Assembly: GCF_016863095.1 (NCBI RefSeq)
Contig: NZ_BOOF01000003.1
Location: forward strand, 62,001 to 126,000
Source: Microbispora siamensis
GTDB taxonomy: Bacteria; Actinomycetota; Actinomycetes; Streptosporangiales; Streptosporangiaceae
Reading direction: 5' to 3'
Length of the DNA: 64,000 nucleotides
Below the pieces are notes generated by a model, which searched no databases, was not told the origin of the DNA, and saw nothing but the letters and a program-made list of their open reading frames with translations. A program made the translations under genes and the position numbers. This document shows positions 46,309 through 56,641 of this stretch, piece after piece (within the stretch, counting starts at the first letter, position 1; each line of letters starts with the position of its first letter).

Positions 46309-47510
46309 ACAGCGAGGAACTGATCCGGCTCAGCGAGAGCCACAGCGCGCACAACTACCACCCGCTGCCCGTCGTGATCAGCTCGGCCGAGGGCGCCTGG
46401 GTCACCGACGTGGAGGGCAAGCGGTATCTCGACTGCCTGGCCGGCTACTCCTCGCTGAACTTCGGCCACGGCAATCCCACGATCCTCGCGGCGGCCCGAG
46501 AGCAGCTCGACCGGCTGACGCTGACCAGCCGGGCGTTCTACCACGACCGGTTCGCCGCGTTCGTGACCGGCCTTTCCGAGCTGTGCGGCAAGGACATGGT
46601 CCTGCCGATGAACACCGGCGCGGAGGCCGTCGAGACCGCGGTCAAGGTCGCCCGAAAGTGGGGTTACGAGGTCAAGGGCGTCGCCCCCGACCAGGCCAAC
46701 ATCGTCGTGATGGAGGACAACTTCCACGGCCGGACCACGACCATCGTGGGCTTCTCCACCGACCCCGAGTCGCGGGACGGCTTCGGCCCATTCTCCCCCG
46801 GCTTCCGGATCGTCAAGTACGGCTCGGCCGAGGCGGTCAGGGAGGCGATCGACGAGAACACGGTGGCCGTGCTCCTGGAGCCCATCCAGGGCGAGGCCGG
46901 CGTGCTGGTCCCGCCGGACGGCTACCTGGCCGCGGTCCGGGAGATCTGCACCGACAACAACGTGCTGTTCGTGGCCGACGAGATCCAGTCGGGCCTCGGC
47001 CGCACCGGCGAGACGTTCGCCTGCGACCACGAGCGCGTCGTCCCCGACCTGTACGTCCTGGGCAAGGCCCTCGGCGGCGGCGTGGTCCCGGTCTCCGCGG
47101 TCGTCGCGAACGCCGACGTCATGGGCGTGATCGGGCCCGGCCAGCACGGTTCCACCTTCGGCGGCAACCCGCTGGCGTGCGCGGTCGGCGACGCGGTGAT
47201 CGGGCTGCTGCGGACCGGCGACTACCAGGCCAGGGCCCGCGAGCTCGGCGCGTTCCTGCACGCCCGCCTGGCCGACCTCGGCCCCGGCGTGGTGGCGGTG
47301 CGCGGGCGCGGGCTGTGGGCGGGCATCGACATCGACCCCTCGCTCGGCACCGGACGGCAGATCAGCGAGGCGCTCATGCGCCGCGGCGTGCTCGTCAAGG
47401 ACACGCACGGCTCGACGATCCGCCTCGCGCCGCCGCTCGTCGTCTCCCGGGACGACCTGGACTGGGCGGTGGACCAGCTCAGCGCGGTGCTGCGGGAGGC
47501 TCGGGCCTGA
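46305..47510 (+). CDS. rocD: Ornithine--oxo-acid transaminase
   Basis: A 401-residue class III PLP aminotransferase converting ornithine and 2-oxoglutarate to glutamate semialdehyde and glutamate. The PLP Lys lies in VLGKALGGGVVPVSAVVA; the cofactor-binding MNTGAEAVETAVKVARKWGY and the FVADEIQSGLGRTG Asp are typical of RocD. ATG 46305 overlaps the preceding stop. With the guanidino hydrolase it forms an arginine-to-glutamate route. Its last 32 bases overlap the convergent PhoD-like gene. Confidence 0.92.
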   Translation: MNSEELIRLSESHSAHNYHPLPVVISSAEGAWVTDVEGKRYLDCLAGYSSLNFGHGNPTILAAAREQLDRLTLTSRAFYHDRFAAFVTGLSELCGKDMVLPMNTGAEAVETAVKVARKWGYEVKGVAPDQANIVVMEDNFHGRTTTIVGFSTDPESRDGFGPFSPGFRIVKYGSAEAVREAIDENTVAVLLEPIQGEAGVLVPPDGYLAAVREICTDNNVLFVADEIQSGLGRTGETFACDHERVVPDLYVLGKALGGGVVPVSAVVANADVMGVIGPGQHGSTFGGNPLACAVGDAVIGLLRTGDYQARARELGAFLHARLADLGPGVVAVRGRGLWAGIDIDPSLGTGRQISEALMRRGVLVKDTHGSTIRLAPPLVVSRDDLDWAVDQLSAVLREARA

Positions 47511-49062
47511 TCCGCACCGTGTCCTGATCGCCGGTGTCGGTGAACCACGTCACCGTGGCCTCCCCGGGCGCCAGGTCGATGGCGGTCATCATGTTGGGGA
47601 ACCAGGGTCCCTTGCTGATGCGCCACCGCAACGGCGGCCGGGGAAGGCCCCCGGCCCTGGCCAGCACCCCGCCGAGCACGCCCGCCAGCCCGAACGACGC
47701 CACGATGTTGGCGAAGCGCAGGGTGCGGCTCAGCGGGTTGCGGATCGGCGAGCAGACGATCTGGTGGACGCGCCCGCCGCCCCGGCGCCGTACGGACGCC
47801 ATGTAGGAGTAGTGGACGTCTCCCGACAGCAGCAGGACGGTCGCCGGCGGCCTGCCCCGGCCGCCCGAGGCGACGTCCAGCACCGCGTGCGCGAGTTCCT
47901 CGAACGACCGGCGGAAGGCCCCCCAGTGCTCCAGGTCGAGAAACTGCCGCACCCGCTCGCCCCACCGCGCCGCCCGGCGGCCCCAGATGCCGTCGCAGAC
48001 CGCCTCGTTCCAGCTCTCGACGTGGTGGATCCCCGCGGGCAGCAGGATCGGCAGCGAGGATCCTATGAGCAGGTGGTCGAAGTCGCCGGTGGCGTGCTTG
48101 TCGAACCAGTCCCACTCGCCGGGGTCGAGCATCCGCCGGCGTCCCGGCTCCAGCACCCGGGCGCTGCGGCTGTCCAGCACGATCAGCCGGCTGCCGCCCA
48201 GGTCCCTGTGGTAACTCCAGCGCACCGAGTCGGGCTCCTTGTCGGCCCGCCGGGCGAAGGCGTCGAGCGCCTCGTCGCCGCCGCCCGCGCGCAGCGCGGC
48301 CAGCACGGGATCGGCCGCCCGCTCGGCCGGGGGCAGGTTGCCCAGGTGCTGGTAGATGTAGTACGAGCCGAGCGCGGAGACGATGCGCCGCTCCCACCAG
48401 GGCACCTCGGCCATCTGCTCGCGCCAGACGTTCGAGGTGTTCCAGTCGTCCCTGACGTCGTGGTCGTCGAAGATCATCAAGGTGGGGACCGTGGCCATCA
48501 GCCAGCGGACCGGAGGGTCGGACCACGCCTGGCGGTACAGCTCGGCGTACTCCTCGAAGTCGACGACCTCCTCGGGCCCGTCGTCCCTGCGCCCGGCGAT
48601 GAACTCCTTCATGTCCGGGGTGAGCTCGTCGGCGTACACCTGGTCGCCGAGCAGCAGGATCAGGTCGGGCCGCTCGTCCGGCGACTCCATCAGGCGCAGG
48701 CCGTACGCCCGCAGGACGTCCGGGCCGTGCGTGCGCACGTACGGCTCCTCGTGCGGCACGCTCGTACGGCAGGAGCCGAAGATCAGCCGGTCGAGGCGGG
48801 TCAGCGGGCGGATCACGCTCGGCGGCAGGCCCTCTTCCGGCCACACCCGCCGGTCGTCGAGTTCCACCTCGTAGGCCACCGGGCCCTCGACGCCGACGTC
48901 GAGCAGGGCGTAGTGGTGGCCGTGCACGGTGAAGGTGCGCTCCTCGGAGCAGGCGTCGCCGGCCCGCACACGGACCGTGCAGGGCTCGGAGGTCTCCACC
49001 CAGACGGTCGCGGCGGCCGCGTCCACATGGCGCAGCAGCGGGCCCAGCACAAGTTCCGGCAC
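47479..49062 (-). CDS. PhoD-like alkaline phosphatase family protein
   Basis: A 527-residue metallophosphoesterase of the PhoD/DUF7800 group. A short N-terminal beta domain (VWVETSEPCTVRVRAGD) precedes the catalytic domain with metal ligands in FGSCRTSV, LILLLGDQVYADE, MIFDDHDVRDDWN and LLLSGDVHYSYMASV. No signal peptide is visible, unlike true secreted PhoD, so it is probably cytoplasmic and acts on phosphodiesters or phosphomonoesters of unknown nature. Confidence 0.82.
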   Translation of the reverse strand: MPELVLGPLLRHVDAAAATVWVETSEPCTVRVRAGDACSEERTFTVHGHHYALLDVGVEGPVAYEVELDDRRVWPEEGLPPSVIRPLTRLDRLIFGSCRTSVPHEEPYVRTHGPDVLRAYGLRLMESPDERPDLILLLGDQVYADELTPDMKEFIAGRRDDGPEEVVDFEEYAELYRQAWSDPPVRWLMATVPTLMIFDDHDVRDDWNTSNVWREQMAEVPWWERRIVSALGSYYIYQHLGNLPPAERAADPVLAALRAGGGDEALDAFARRADKEPDSVRWSYHRDLGGSRLIVLDSRSARVLEPGRRRMLDPGEWDWFDKHATGDFDHLLIGSSLPILLPAGIHHVESWNEAVCDGIWGRRAARWGERVRQFLDLEHWGAFRRSFEELAHAVLDVASGGRGRPPATVLLLSGDVHYSYMASVRRRGGGRVHQIVCSPIRNPLSRTLRFANIVASFGLAGVLGGVLARAGGLPRPPLRWRISKGPWFPNMMTAIDLAPGEATVTWFTDTGDQDTVRIRPEPPAAPR

Positions 49063-49319
49063 AAACCCTGTCTACTGCAAAAGGACGGCAAAGCGCGACT
49101 TGCCCCCGTCCGTCCACCGTCATTCACGGATCGTGCGCCGCCTATGCGCCGGAACGGCGAAATGCCGCCCGGCGATCTCCGTATTGGCCTATATCGCGAC
49201 CATCCGGCGCACGGTTTGATCCAGATGTCGCTCCTCCCGGTCCGCCTTCCGCTGCCGTCAACGACGACGGCACACGGGGTCCGGGGGACGGCCGCCCTTT
49301 CCGACAGGAGAACACCAGA

Positions 49320-50642
<1,323 letters not shown>

Positions 50643-50674
50643 GGCCCCTGACGTCCATCTGAGACGGCGACGAT

Positions 50675-50713
50675 GACCGCCTCCCGGGAATATGCGGCTT
50701 CCGGGAGGCGGTC
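50675..50713. terminator. Bidirectional terminator hairpin
   Basis: GACCGCCTCCCGG and CCGGGAGGCGGTC form a perfect 13-base-pair stem with a 13-base AT-richer loop between the convergent dehydrogenase and Gfo/Idh/MocA genes. Confidence 0.8.
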
Positions 50714-51602
50714 AGGCCGTCGCGGCCGTCACGATCTCTTCGCACAGCTCGTGGGTCGCCAGGGCGTCGTCGGCCGTGAGGATCCGTCCCTCCCGGACCG
50801 CGGCGAGGAACTCCCCGCAGATCTGCTCGATGCCGCGCTGCCGCGTCGCCGGGACCCAGTCGCCGCGCCTCGTGAGGACCTCGTCCCCGCCGAGGTCCAC
50901 CACGTCGCCGAGGTTGACCACCCGCCGCTTCCCGCCGCCGCCCATGACCTCGCAGGTCTCCTCGGCCGCGCCGCTGGTGCGGCTCATCACGCCGACGGCG
51001 GTGAAGCCGTCGCCGCCGAGCGTCAGCACCACGTGTTCGAGCAGGCCGTCCCGCACCCTGGTCCTGATCACGGTGTCGGTGACCGGCCCGGGGGCGAGGA
51101 AGCGCAGCGTGTCGGCCACGTGGATGAAGTCGTCGAAGACCACGGTCCGCGGGTCGCCGGGCAGGTCACGCCGGTTCTTCTGCATCACGACCACGTCGCG
51201 CGGCAGGTCGCGCAGGGCCGCGTACGCGGGGGCGTGCCTGCGGTTGAACCCGACCATCAGCGACCTGTTCCGCTCGTGCGCCAGCCGTACGAGCCCGGCG
51301 GAGGCGGCGGCGTCGTAGGCGAGCGGCTTGTCCACGTAGACGTGCACGCCCGCCTCCAGCAGCGTGGTCACGATCGGGACGTGCGCGGTGGTGGCCGCGT
51401 GCACGAAGGCCGCGTCGATCCCGGCTTCGGCCAGGCCGTCCACGGAGGTGAAGCGCGCGCCGATCCGGTAGGCGTCGCCGAGCCGGTCGAGAGCCGCCCG
51501 GTCGCGGGTGCACAGCAGCGGCTCGATGCCCGGCGTCGCCGCCAGCACCGGCAGGTAGGCCTTCTCCGCGATGTCGCCCAGGCCGATGATCCCGACTCTC
51601 AT
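50712..51602 (-). CDS. Gfo/Idh/MocA-family oxidoreductase
   Basis: A 296-residue NAD(P)-dependent dehydrogenase. The Rossmann fold starts MRVGIIGLGDIAEKAYLPVL; VYVDKPLAYDAAASAGLV holds the conserved EKP/DKP-like motif, and GFNRRHAPAYAALRD belongs to the substrate domain. It may act on a sugar or inositol derivative. It follows the epimerase gene by 34 bases, so the two are probably cotranscribed. Confidence 0.82.
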   Translation of the reverse strand: MRVGIIGLGDIAEKAYLPVLAATPGIEPLLCTRDRAALDRLGDAYRIGARFTSVDGLAEAGIDAAFVHAATTAHVPIVTTLLEAGVHVYVDKPLAYDAAASAGLVRLAHERNRSLMVGFNRRHAPAYAALRDLPRDVVVMQKNRRDLPGDPRTVVFDDFIHVADTLRFLAPGPVTDTVIRTRVRDGLLEHVVLTLGGDGFTAVGVMSRTSGAAEETCEVMGGGGKRRVVNLGDVVDLGGDEVLTRRGDWVPATRQRGIEQICGEFLAAVREGRILTADDALATHELCEEIVTAATA

Positions 51603-51636
51603 GCCCGGGAGACTATCGCCGTCGTTCCGGCGCCTT

Positions 51637-52566
51637 TCAGCGCCCCCGCCACCACGCCACCGTCTCCTTCACCCCGTCCTCGACCGGCGTCGGCGCGAAG
51701 CCGAGCACCTCCTGGGAGGCGGAGGAGTCGAGCACAAACGGCCGGTCGAACTGATAACGGGTCTCCCCCAGCTCGCGCAGGAACGGCGATACGAGGCCCC
51801 CCGCCTTCAGCGTCCACGACGGCAGCCGCCGCAGGCGCGGCGCCGGGACGCCCGCGGCCTCGCACACCATCTCGGCGTACCGCCGCATGGTGAAGGGCGG
51901 CGCGGTCGGGACGTGCCAGGGCCGGCCCCACGCGCGCTCCTCCTCCGCGGCCGCCGCCAGCGCCCGCACGACGTCGGGCAGGTACGTCCAGCTGTGCGGA
52001 ATGTCGGGGTCGCTGATGACGGTGGCGGGCTTGCCCGCGAGCAGGGGTTCCAGGAGCCGCGGCCCCACGTACGACTGGTCGGACGACCGCGGCCCGTAGT
52101 AGTCCGAGCCGCGCACCTCGGTGACCCGCACCCGGCCGGCCTCGTGCGCGACCCGCATCTCCTCCCACATCCGCGCCCTGACCATGCCCTTCGTGCCCGT
52201 CGCGGCGAGCGGCAGATCCTCGGTCATCGGCCCGTCCACCGGGCCGTACCCGTACAGGTTGCCCAGCGTGACCAGGACGGCCCCGGACGACTCGGCGGCG
52301 GCCAGCAGCGAGGCCGCGATCGGCGGCCAGTCCAGGGGCCACCGGTGGTAGCGCGGGTTGGCGCAGTTGTAGAGCGCGTCGGCTCCCTCGGTGAGCCGCC
52401 GCATCACGGCCGCGTCGGCCGCGTCGGCGGCGACCGGCGAAATCCCTGGGTGCTCGGGGCCCGAGCCCGAACGGGTGACGAGGGTCACCTCGTGCCCGCG
52501 CTCCGCCAGCGTCTCGGCGAGCCCGCCGCCGACCTGTCCCGCTCCGACGATCACATGCCTGCCCAT
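51637..52566 (-). CDS. NAD-dependent epimerase/dehydratase family protein
   Basis: A 309-residue short-chain dehydrogenase of the extended type. The nucleotide-binding motif is HVIVGAGQVGGGLAETLAERG, with a VTLGNLYGYGPVDGPM segment in the active-site position; the usual YxxxK is replaced by a TKGMVRARMWEEM region, so catalysis may differ. AAGGAG precedes ATG 52566. It is the middle gene of a three-gene operon. The substrate is unknown. Confidence 0.82.
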   Translation of the reverse strand: MGRHVIVGAGQVGGGLAETLAERGHEVTLVTRSGSGPEHPGISPVAADAADAAVMRRLTEGADALYNCANPRYHRWPLDWPPIAASLLAAAESSGAVLVTLGNLYGYGPVDGPMTEDLPLAATGTKGMVRARMWEEMRVAHEAGRVRVTEVRGSDYYGPRSSDQSYVGPRLLEPLLAGKPATVISDPDIPHSWTYLPDVVRALAAAAEEERAWGRPWHVPTAPPFTMRRYAEMVCEAAGVPAPRLRRLPSWTLKAGGLVSPFLRELGETRYQFDRPFVLDSSASQEVLGFAPTPVEDGVKETVAWWRGR

Positions 52567-52576
52567 CGCTTCTCCT

Positions 52577-52924
52577 TCAGACCTGATCCGTCAGCAGCCG
52601 CAGCACGCCGTCCACGACGTACACGACCGCGAACACGACGCCCGCCGTGACGAGGCCGGAGGCCGCCAGCGCGGCCGCCCCCGCCCCGAACCACACGACC
52701 TCGAAGGCGGCGCGGGCGAGACCGTGCAACTGGTGCGGCGCCTTGCCGCCCGCCATGAACAACCCCCAGAGCGTGGCGAACACGGCCGGCCCACCGAGGC
52801 CCAGAAGGATCTTGACCAGGACGTTCGCCTGCACGGTGAACCCCCAGTAGGCCAGCGAGATCAGCACGCCCAGTTCCAGGAAGAACATCACTGCGGGGAT
52901 CACGCCCTTGGCCACGGTGAGCAT
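52577..52924 (-). CDS. DUF2568 (YrdB-type) membrane protein
   Basis: A 115-residue protein with four hydrophobic helices (GVIPAVMFFLELGVLISLAY, ANVLVKILLGLGGPAVFATL, FEVVWFGAGAAALAASG, GVVFAVVYVVDGVLRLL). It is a small inner-membrane protein of unknown function. AAGGAG five bases upstream selects ATG 52924. It is divergent from a TetR gene whose operators lie between them. Confidence 0.8.
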   Translation of the reverse strand: MLTVAKGVIPAVMFFLELGVLISLAYWGFTVQANVLVKILLGLGGPAVFATLWGLFMAGGKAPHQLHGLARAAFEVVWFGAGAAALAASGLVTAGVVFAVVYVVDGVLRLLTDQV

Positions 52925-52954
52925 CGGCACTCCTTGCGGTTGTTGCTCCGTTCC

Positions 52955-53003
52955 GAGAGCAATGCTCTCTTATTAGAGCGATATTCGTCAAGAGCACTGC
53001 TCT
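52955..53003. promoter_or_regulatory. Paired TetR operators
   Basis: GAGAGCAATGCTCTC (52955-52969) and AGAGCACTGCTCT (52991-53003) are near-identical palindromes, with further GAGC/GCTC half-sites nearby. They cover the divergent promoters of the DUF2568 operon and the TetR gene. Confidence 0.7.
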
Positions 53004-53036
53004 CTAATCGCTCAAGTGCTCTGTTAGCCTGGCCGC

Positions 53037-53735
53037 ATGAATGCGAGCAGGACCGCGCGGGAGCGGGTGAGAGCTGAGCTGATCAAGGAAATCACGGACA
53101 TCGCCCGGCGACATCTGGCGACAGAGGGAGCCACGGGCCTGTCCCTGCGGGCGGTGGCCCGGGAGATGGGGATGGTCTCCTCGGCGATCTACCGCTACTT
53201 CCCCAGCCGCGACGACCTGCTGACCGCGCTGATCATCGATGGATACAACGCGCTCGGGGAGGCCGTCGAGCGCGCCGACGCCGCCTGCGCCCGCGACGAC
53301 TTCTTCGGGCGCTGGCTCGCCGTCTGCCGGGCCGTACGCGAGTGGGCCCTGGCCCATCCGCACGAGTACGCCCTGCTGTACGGCTCACCCGTGCCGGGCT
53401 ACGCCGCTCCGCAGGACACCATCGCGCCGGCGGTGCGGGACACGGCCGTGTACGGACGGATCGTCGCCGACGCCCACCACGCAGGCAGGCTCGCCCCTCC
53501 CCCGATCTGCCCGCCGCCGCCGGCGGTCCTGGCGGAGGACGCGGAGATCGTACGGTCGCTGATGCCGGACGTGCCGGACGACGTGATCGCGCGGGCGATC
53601 ACCGCATGGACGGGCCTGTTCGGGATGGTCAGCTTCGAGCTCTTCGGACAGTTCAACAACACGATCACCCACCGCGCCGAGCTGTTCGAGCACAACATGA
53701 CCTGCCTGGCCCGCCTCATCGGCTTGCCCGACTAG
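53037..53735 (+). CDS. TetR-family transcriptional regulator
   Basis: A 232-residue repressor with the HTH in IARRHLATEGATGLSLRAVA and REMGMVSSAIYRYFPSRDDL and a C-terminal WHG-type ligand domain (FGRWLAVCRAVREWALAHPH, WTGLFGMVSFELFGQF). It probably controls itself and the divergent DUF2568 - epimerase - oxidoreductase operon through the paired AGAGCA-TGCTCT sites. Confidence 0.87.
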   Translation: MNASRTARERVRAELIKEITDIARRHLATEGATGLSLRAVAREMGMVSSAIYRYFPSRDDLLTALIIDGYNALGEAVERADAACARDDFFGRWLAVCRAVREWALAHPHEYALLYGSPVPGYAAPQDTIAPAVRDTAVYGRIVADAHHAGRLAPPPICPPPPAVLAEDAEIVRSLMPDVPDDVIARAITAWTGLFGMVSFELFGQFNNTITHRAELFEHNMTCLARLIGLPD

Positions 53736-53736
53736 G

Positions 53737-53783
53737 AAGCACGGACTCGGCCTGCCCGAGCAGGCGACACGCGGGCCGTGCTT
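53737..53783. terminator. Probable terminator between tetR and the response regulator
   Basis: AAGCACGG and CCGTGCTT arms enclose a second hairpin CTCGG-CCTGC-CCGAG between two convergent genes. Confidence 0.5.
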
Positions 53784-53795
53784 GCCTGGCCTCGC

Positions 53796-54482
53796 TCAGG
53801 AGTCGGCCGGTTGATGAGCGGCGCGCACAAGCCCGGACTCGTAGGCGCCGATCACCAGTTGGGCACGGTCGCGCGCCCGCAACTTGCTCAGCAGCCGGCC
53901 GATGTACGTCTTGACGGTGCCGTGGCTGAGATGGAGGTACTCGGCGATGTCGGCGTTGGACAGGCCGCGTGCCACGAGCACCAGGACCTCACGCTCGCGC
54001 GCCGTGAGGACGTCCAGCGCGGGCCCTGGGGCAGGGCGGGCAGAGGGAAGACGAGCAAACTCGGCGATCAGGCGCCGGGTCACCGAGGGCGCGAGGAGGG
54101 ACTCTCCGGCGGCGACGGTGCGGATGCCCGCCAGCAGGACCTCGGGGGAGGTGTCCTTGAGGAGGAACCCGGCCGCGCCGGCCCGCAGGGCCCCGTACAC
54201 GTACTCGTCGAGATCGAAGGTGGTGAGGATGAGGACGCGTGTCGCGGCCGTCTCGGGAGATCCGGCTAGGCGCCGTGTCGCCTCGATGCCGTCCATGTCG
54301 GGCATCCTGATGTCCATCAGCACCACGTCCGGGTGTAGTCGACGGGCGCTTTCGACGGCTTCGGCGCCGGTGCCGGCCTCGCCCACCGCGGTCAGCCCCG
54401 GGGCGGTGTCGATCAGCACCCGGAAGCTGCCTCGGAGCAGAGGCTGGTCATCGGCGACGAGCACCCGGATCGGATCGGTCAC
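53796..54482 (-). CDS. NarL/LuxR-type response regulator
   Basis: A 228-residue two-component regulator. The receiver domain has the phosphorylated Asp in PDVVLMDIRMPDMDG and Lys in FLLKDTSPEVL; the C-terminal LuxR HTH is LTAREREVLVLVARGLSNAD and LHLSHGTVKTYIGRLLSKL. GTG 54482 overlaps the kinase stop, coupling it to the partner upstream. Its regulon is not visible, but the membrane protein at the operon head may be part of the stimulus or response. Confidence 0.92.
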   Translation of the reverse strand: MTDPIRVLVADDQPLLRGSFRVLIDTAPGLTAVGEAGTGAEAVESARRLHPDVVLMDIRMPDMDGIEATRRLAGSPETAATRVLILTTFDLDEYVYGALRAGAAGFLLKDTSPEVLLAGIRTVAAGESLLAPSVTRRLIAEFARLPSARPAPGPALDVLTAREREVLVLVARGLSNADIAEYLHLSHGTVKTYIGRLLSKLRARDRAQLVIGAYESGLVRAAHQPADS

Positions 54483-55735
54483 GCGGTCGCCTCCTTCGGG
54501 CTGACGGCTGTGCCGTGAGCGGGTTCGGGCGGGAGACGAGCCGACACGGCGAACCCGCCGCCGGGCCTTGGCCCGGCCTCCAGCGTCCCCCCGTACATCA
54601 TCACGCGTTCGCGCATCCCCACGAGACCGTGACCGCCGCTGAGACCCGCCCGGCCGGACCCCGGCGCGTTCCCGGCTCCGTCGTCCACCACCTCGACACG
54701 CACGCCTCCGCGTGCATCGGCGGTGATCGCCACCTGGCAGTGCGTTCCGTCGCCCGCATGCTTGATCACATTTGTCAGCGCCTCCTGCACGATCCGGTAG
54801 ACGGTCAGCGCCGTCCCCGCCGGGAGAGGGGCGGCCAGTCGGGTGCGAAGCCCGGTGCGGATTCCCGCCTGCTCGGCACGCCGGATGAGGGGCGGCAGGT
54901 CGTCCAGCCCGGGAGGGGGAGCCGTGCCGGGGCCTGGCGCGTGTTGCCCGGCGGCGTCGCCGCGCAGCACTCCCAGGGCGCGCCGCATGTCGGTGAGCGC
55001 CTCCCGGCCGGTCTGCTCGATCGCCTGGAGGGCGTCGCGCGTCTCCTGGGGGCGTTCCTCCGCCACGTGGTTGGCGACCGCAGCCTTGACGACGATCACG
55101 CTGAGGCTGTGCGAGACGATGTCGTGCAGTTCTCTGGCGATGCGCAGGCGTTCCTCGGCCAGCGTCTGCTCGGCCAGGCGCCGGTCCCTGCGGGCGGCTC
55201 GACCTCGCCGTTCACGCACCACGCGGCCCGCGGCCCACGCGGCGCCGACCACAAGCCACACGAGCGCCGCCGTCGCGACGGCTTCGGGCCAGGGGCCGGA
55301 CGGTGTCAGGACCGCCTCCCCGGCGACGACCGCGGCTGCCGAGACGACGAGGGTCAGGGCCAGCGCCGCCGAGGCCCGGCGCGCCGGCTCGGCGAGCGCC
55401 ACCGCGTAGACGGCCAGGGCCGCGGGGATGTACGGGTCGCGGGTGATGTCGAGAAGCGTCGCCGCCGCCGATGCGCCCACAACAACGGCGAGGGCGGGCA
55501 GTGGCCGAAGACGCCGGACGGCCAGCGGCGCTCCGACACAGGCGGCGATCAGCCACGCCACCCAGGAAGGGCCGGAGAACCCGGGCAGGCCGTCAGAGGC
55601 GTCCTGGCCGCCCAGCGCCACATACGCGGCGACCACGACGACCGCCACGCAGGCATCGAGTATCAGTAGATGCGGGCCTGTCGGGAGACGCCACCGCGCT
55701 GAGTGCATCGCACGACGATACCGATGGCCACTCAT
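54479..55735 (-). CDS. Sensor histidine kinase (HisKA_3 type)
   Basis: A 418-residue kinase with four to five N-terminal membrane helices, the HisKA_3 dimerisation helix with phospho-His in RIARELHDIVSHSLSVIV, and a HATPase domain with N box VQEALTNVIKHA and G box GGHGLVGMRERVMMYGG. It autophosphorylates and passes phosphate to the adjacent response regulator. ATG 55735 overlaps the upstream stop by four bases; ATG 55708 is an alternative. Confidence 0.9.
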   Translation of the reverse strand: MSGHRYRRAMHSARWRLPTGPHLLILDACVAVVVVAAYVALGGQDASDGLPGFSGPSWVAWLIAACVGAPLAVRRLRPLPALAVVVGASAAATLLDITRDPYIPAALAVYAVALAEPARRASAALALTLVVSAAAVVAGEAVLTPSGPWPEAVATAALVWLVVGAAWAAGRVVRERRGRAARRDRRLAEQTLAEERLRIARELHDIVSHSLSVIVVKAAVANHVAEERPQETRDALQAIEQTGREALTDMRRALGVLRGDAAGQHAPGPGTAPPPGLDDLPPLIRRAEQAGIRTGLRTRLAAPLPAGTALTVYRIVQEALTNVIKHAGDGTHCQVAITADARGGVRVEVVDDGAGNAPGSGRAGLSGGHGLVGMRERVMMYGGTLEAGPRPGGGFAVSARLPPEPAHGTAVSPKEATA

Positions 55736-56466
55736 CCGGCCTGTCCGAAAAGGAACATCACGGTGCCCACGACGCCCACCATGACAAGCCTTCCGACGAC
55801 CGTGGCCGTTCGCGGTGCCGGCCCGGTGCGCATCGCGGCAACGCCCAGAGGGACGAGCGCGACGCACAGCCCGGCGGCAGCGGCCACCGACCAGGAGGTC
55901 GTTCCCTTCAGCACGCCCAACGGCATCGCCGACGCGAGGGCCAGAGCCGCCGCACGCACCGGTCCGAGCACCCGCGAGCGGTAGGCGCCGACGGCCAGGA
56001 GAACCCAGCCGCCCATGATCGCGGCGTTCAACGTGCTGAAGACATGGAACGCGCCGTAGGTCTCGCTCACCGTTCGTGTCGCCGACGCAACTCCGTGGAC
56101 GGTTACCAGGTGGAGGCCGAGATGGTCCACACCGGCGTGAAACGTCCGGGCGAACAGGCCGAGGATCGTGAGCACCCCGCCCCACACCGCCAGTTCCCGG
56201 AGTGTCTCACCGATCCTGGCGGCGAGGAGCACGACTCCCGGCCACAGCAGCACCCATCCGGCGGCGACGAGGCTGTACGAGGCCGTCATGAGGTCGGGAT
56301 GGTGCTCGTACGCGCTCAGTTGCGCGGGGAAGAAGAAGTCGAAACGCAGGCGCAGCAGTACGCCGGTGAGCAACAGCAAAGGCCCGGCGACGAGGGATGC
56401 GCCGCCCACCCAGCGTCCCGGAAAGACAGGGTTGGCACCAGTGATTGACGGAGTCGTTGCACTCAT
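55732..56466 (-). CDS. Multi-pass membrane protein of unknown function
   Basis: A 244-residue protein with about seven hydrophobic helices (GGASLVAGPLLLLTGVLL, YSLVAAGWVLLWPGVVLLAA, ALALASAMPLGVLKG, VVGRLVMVGVVGTVMFLFG). I do not recognise the family. It is first in an operon with the histidine kinase and response regulator, all coupled by four-base overlaps. It may therefore be an accessory sensor or a target of the system. Confidence 0.7.
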   Translation of the reverse strand: MSATTPSITGANPVFPGRWVGGASLVAGPLLLLTGVLLRLRFDFFFPAQLSAYEHHPDLMTASYSLVAAGWVLLWPGVVLLAARIGETLRELAVWGGVLTILGLFARTFHAGVDHLGLHLVTVHGVASATRTVSETYGAFHVFSTLNAAIMGGWVLLAVGAYRSRVLGPVRAAALALASAMPLGVLKGTTSWSVAAAAGLCVALVPLGVAAMRTGPAPRTATVVGRLVMVGVVGTVMFLFGQAG

Positions 56467-56641
56467 GGGGGCAACGATGCCGCCGCCGCACACGCCGGGT
56501 CGTCGGAGTGGGGACCACACTTCCGGATCTGACCGTGGTCGTATCGACGTGCCCGGTTGTCGTCTCCGGTCCGATGATCCGCGGTAACCGTCTCGACCGC
56601 ATCGGCCCGGCCCAGCGTGCGGGATCGGGTTGGCTCCCGGG

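Noticed and set aside
53341..53914. Open frames on both strands over the 3' half of the TetR gene at 53037
   Set aside because: Composition-driven shadows; the TetR reading frame has clear domains and stop.
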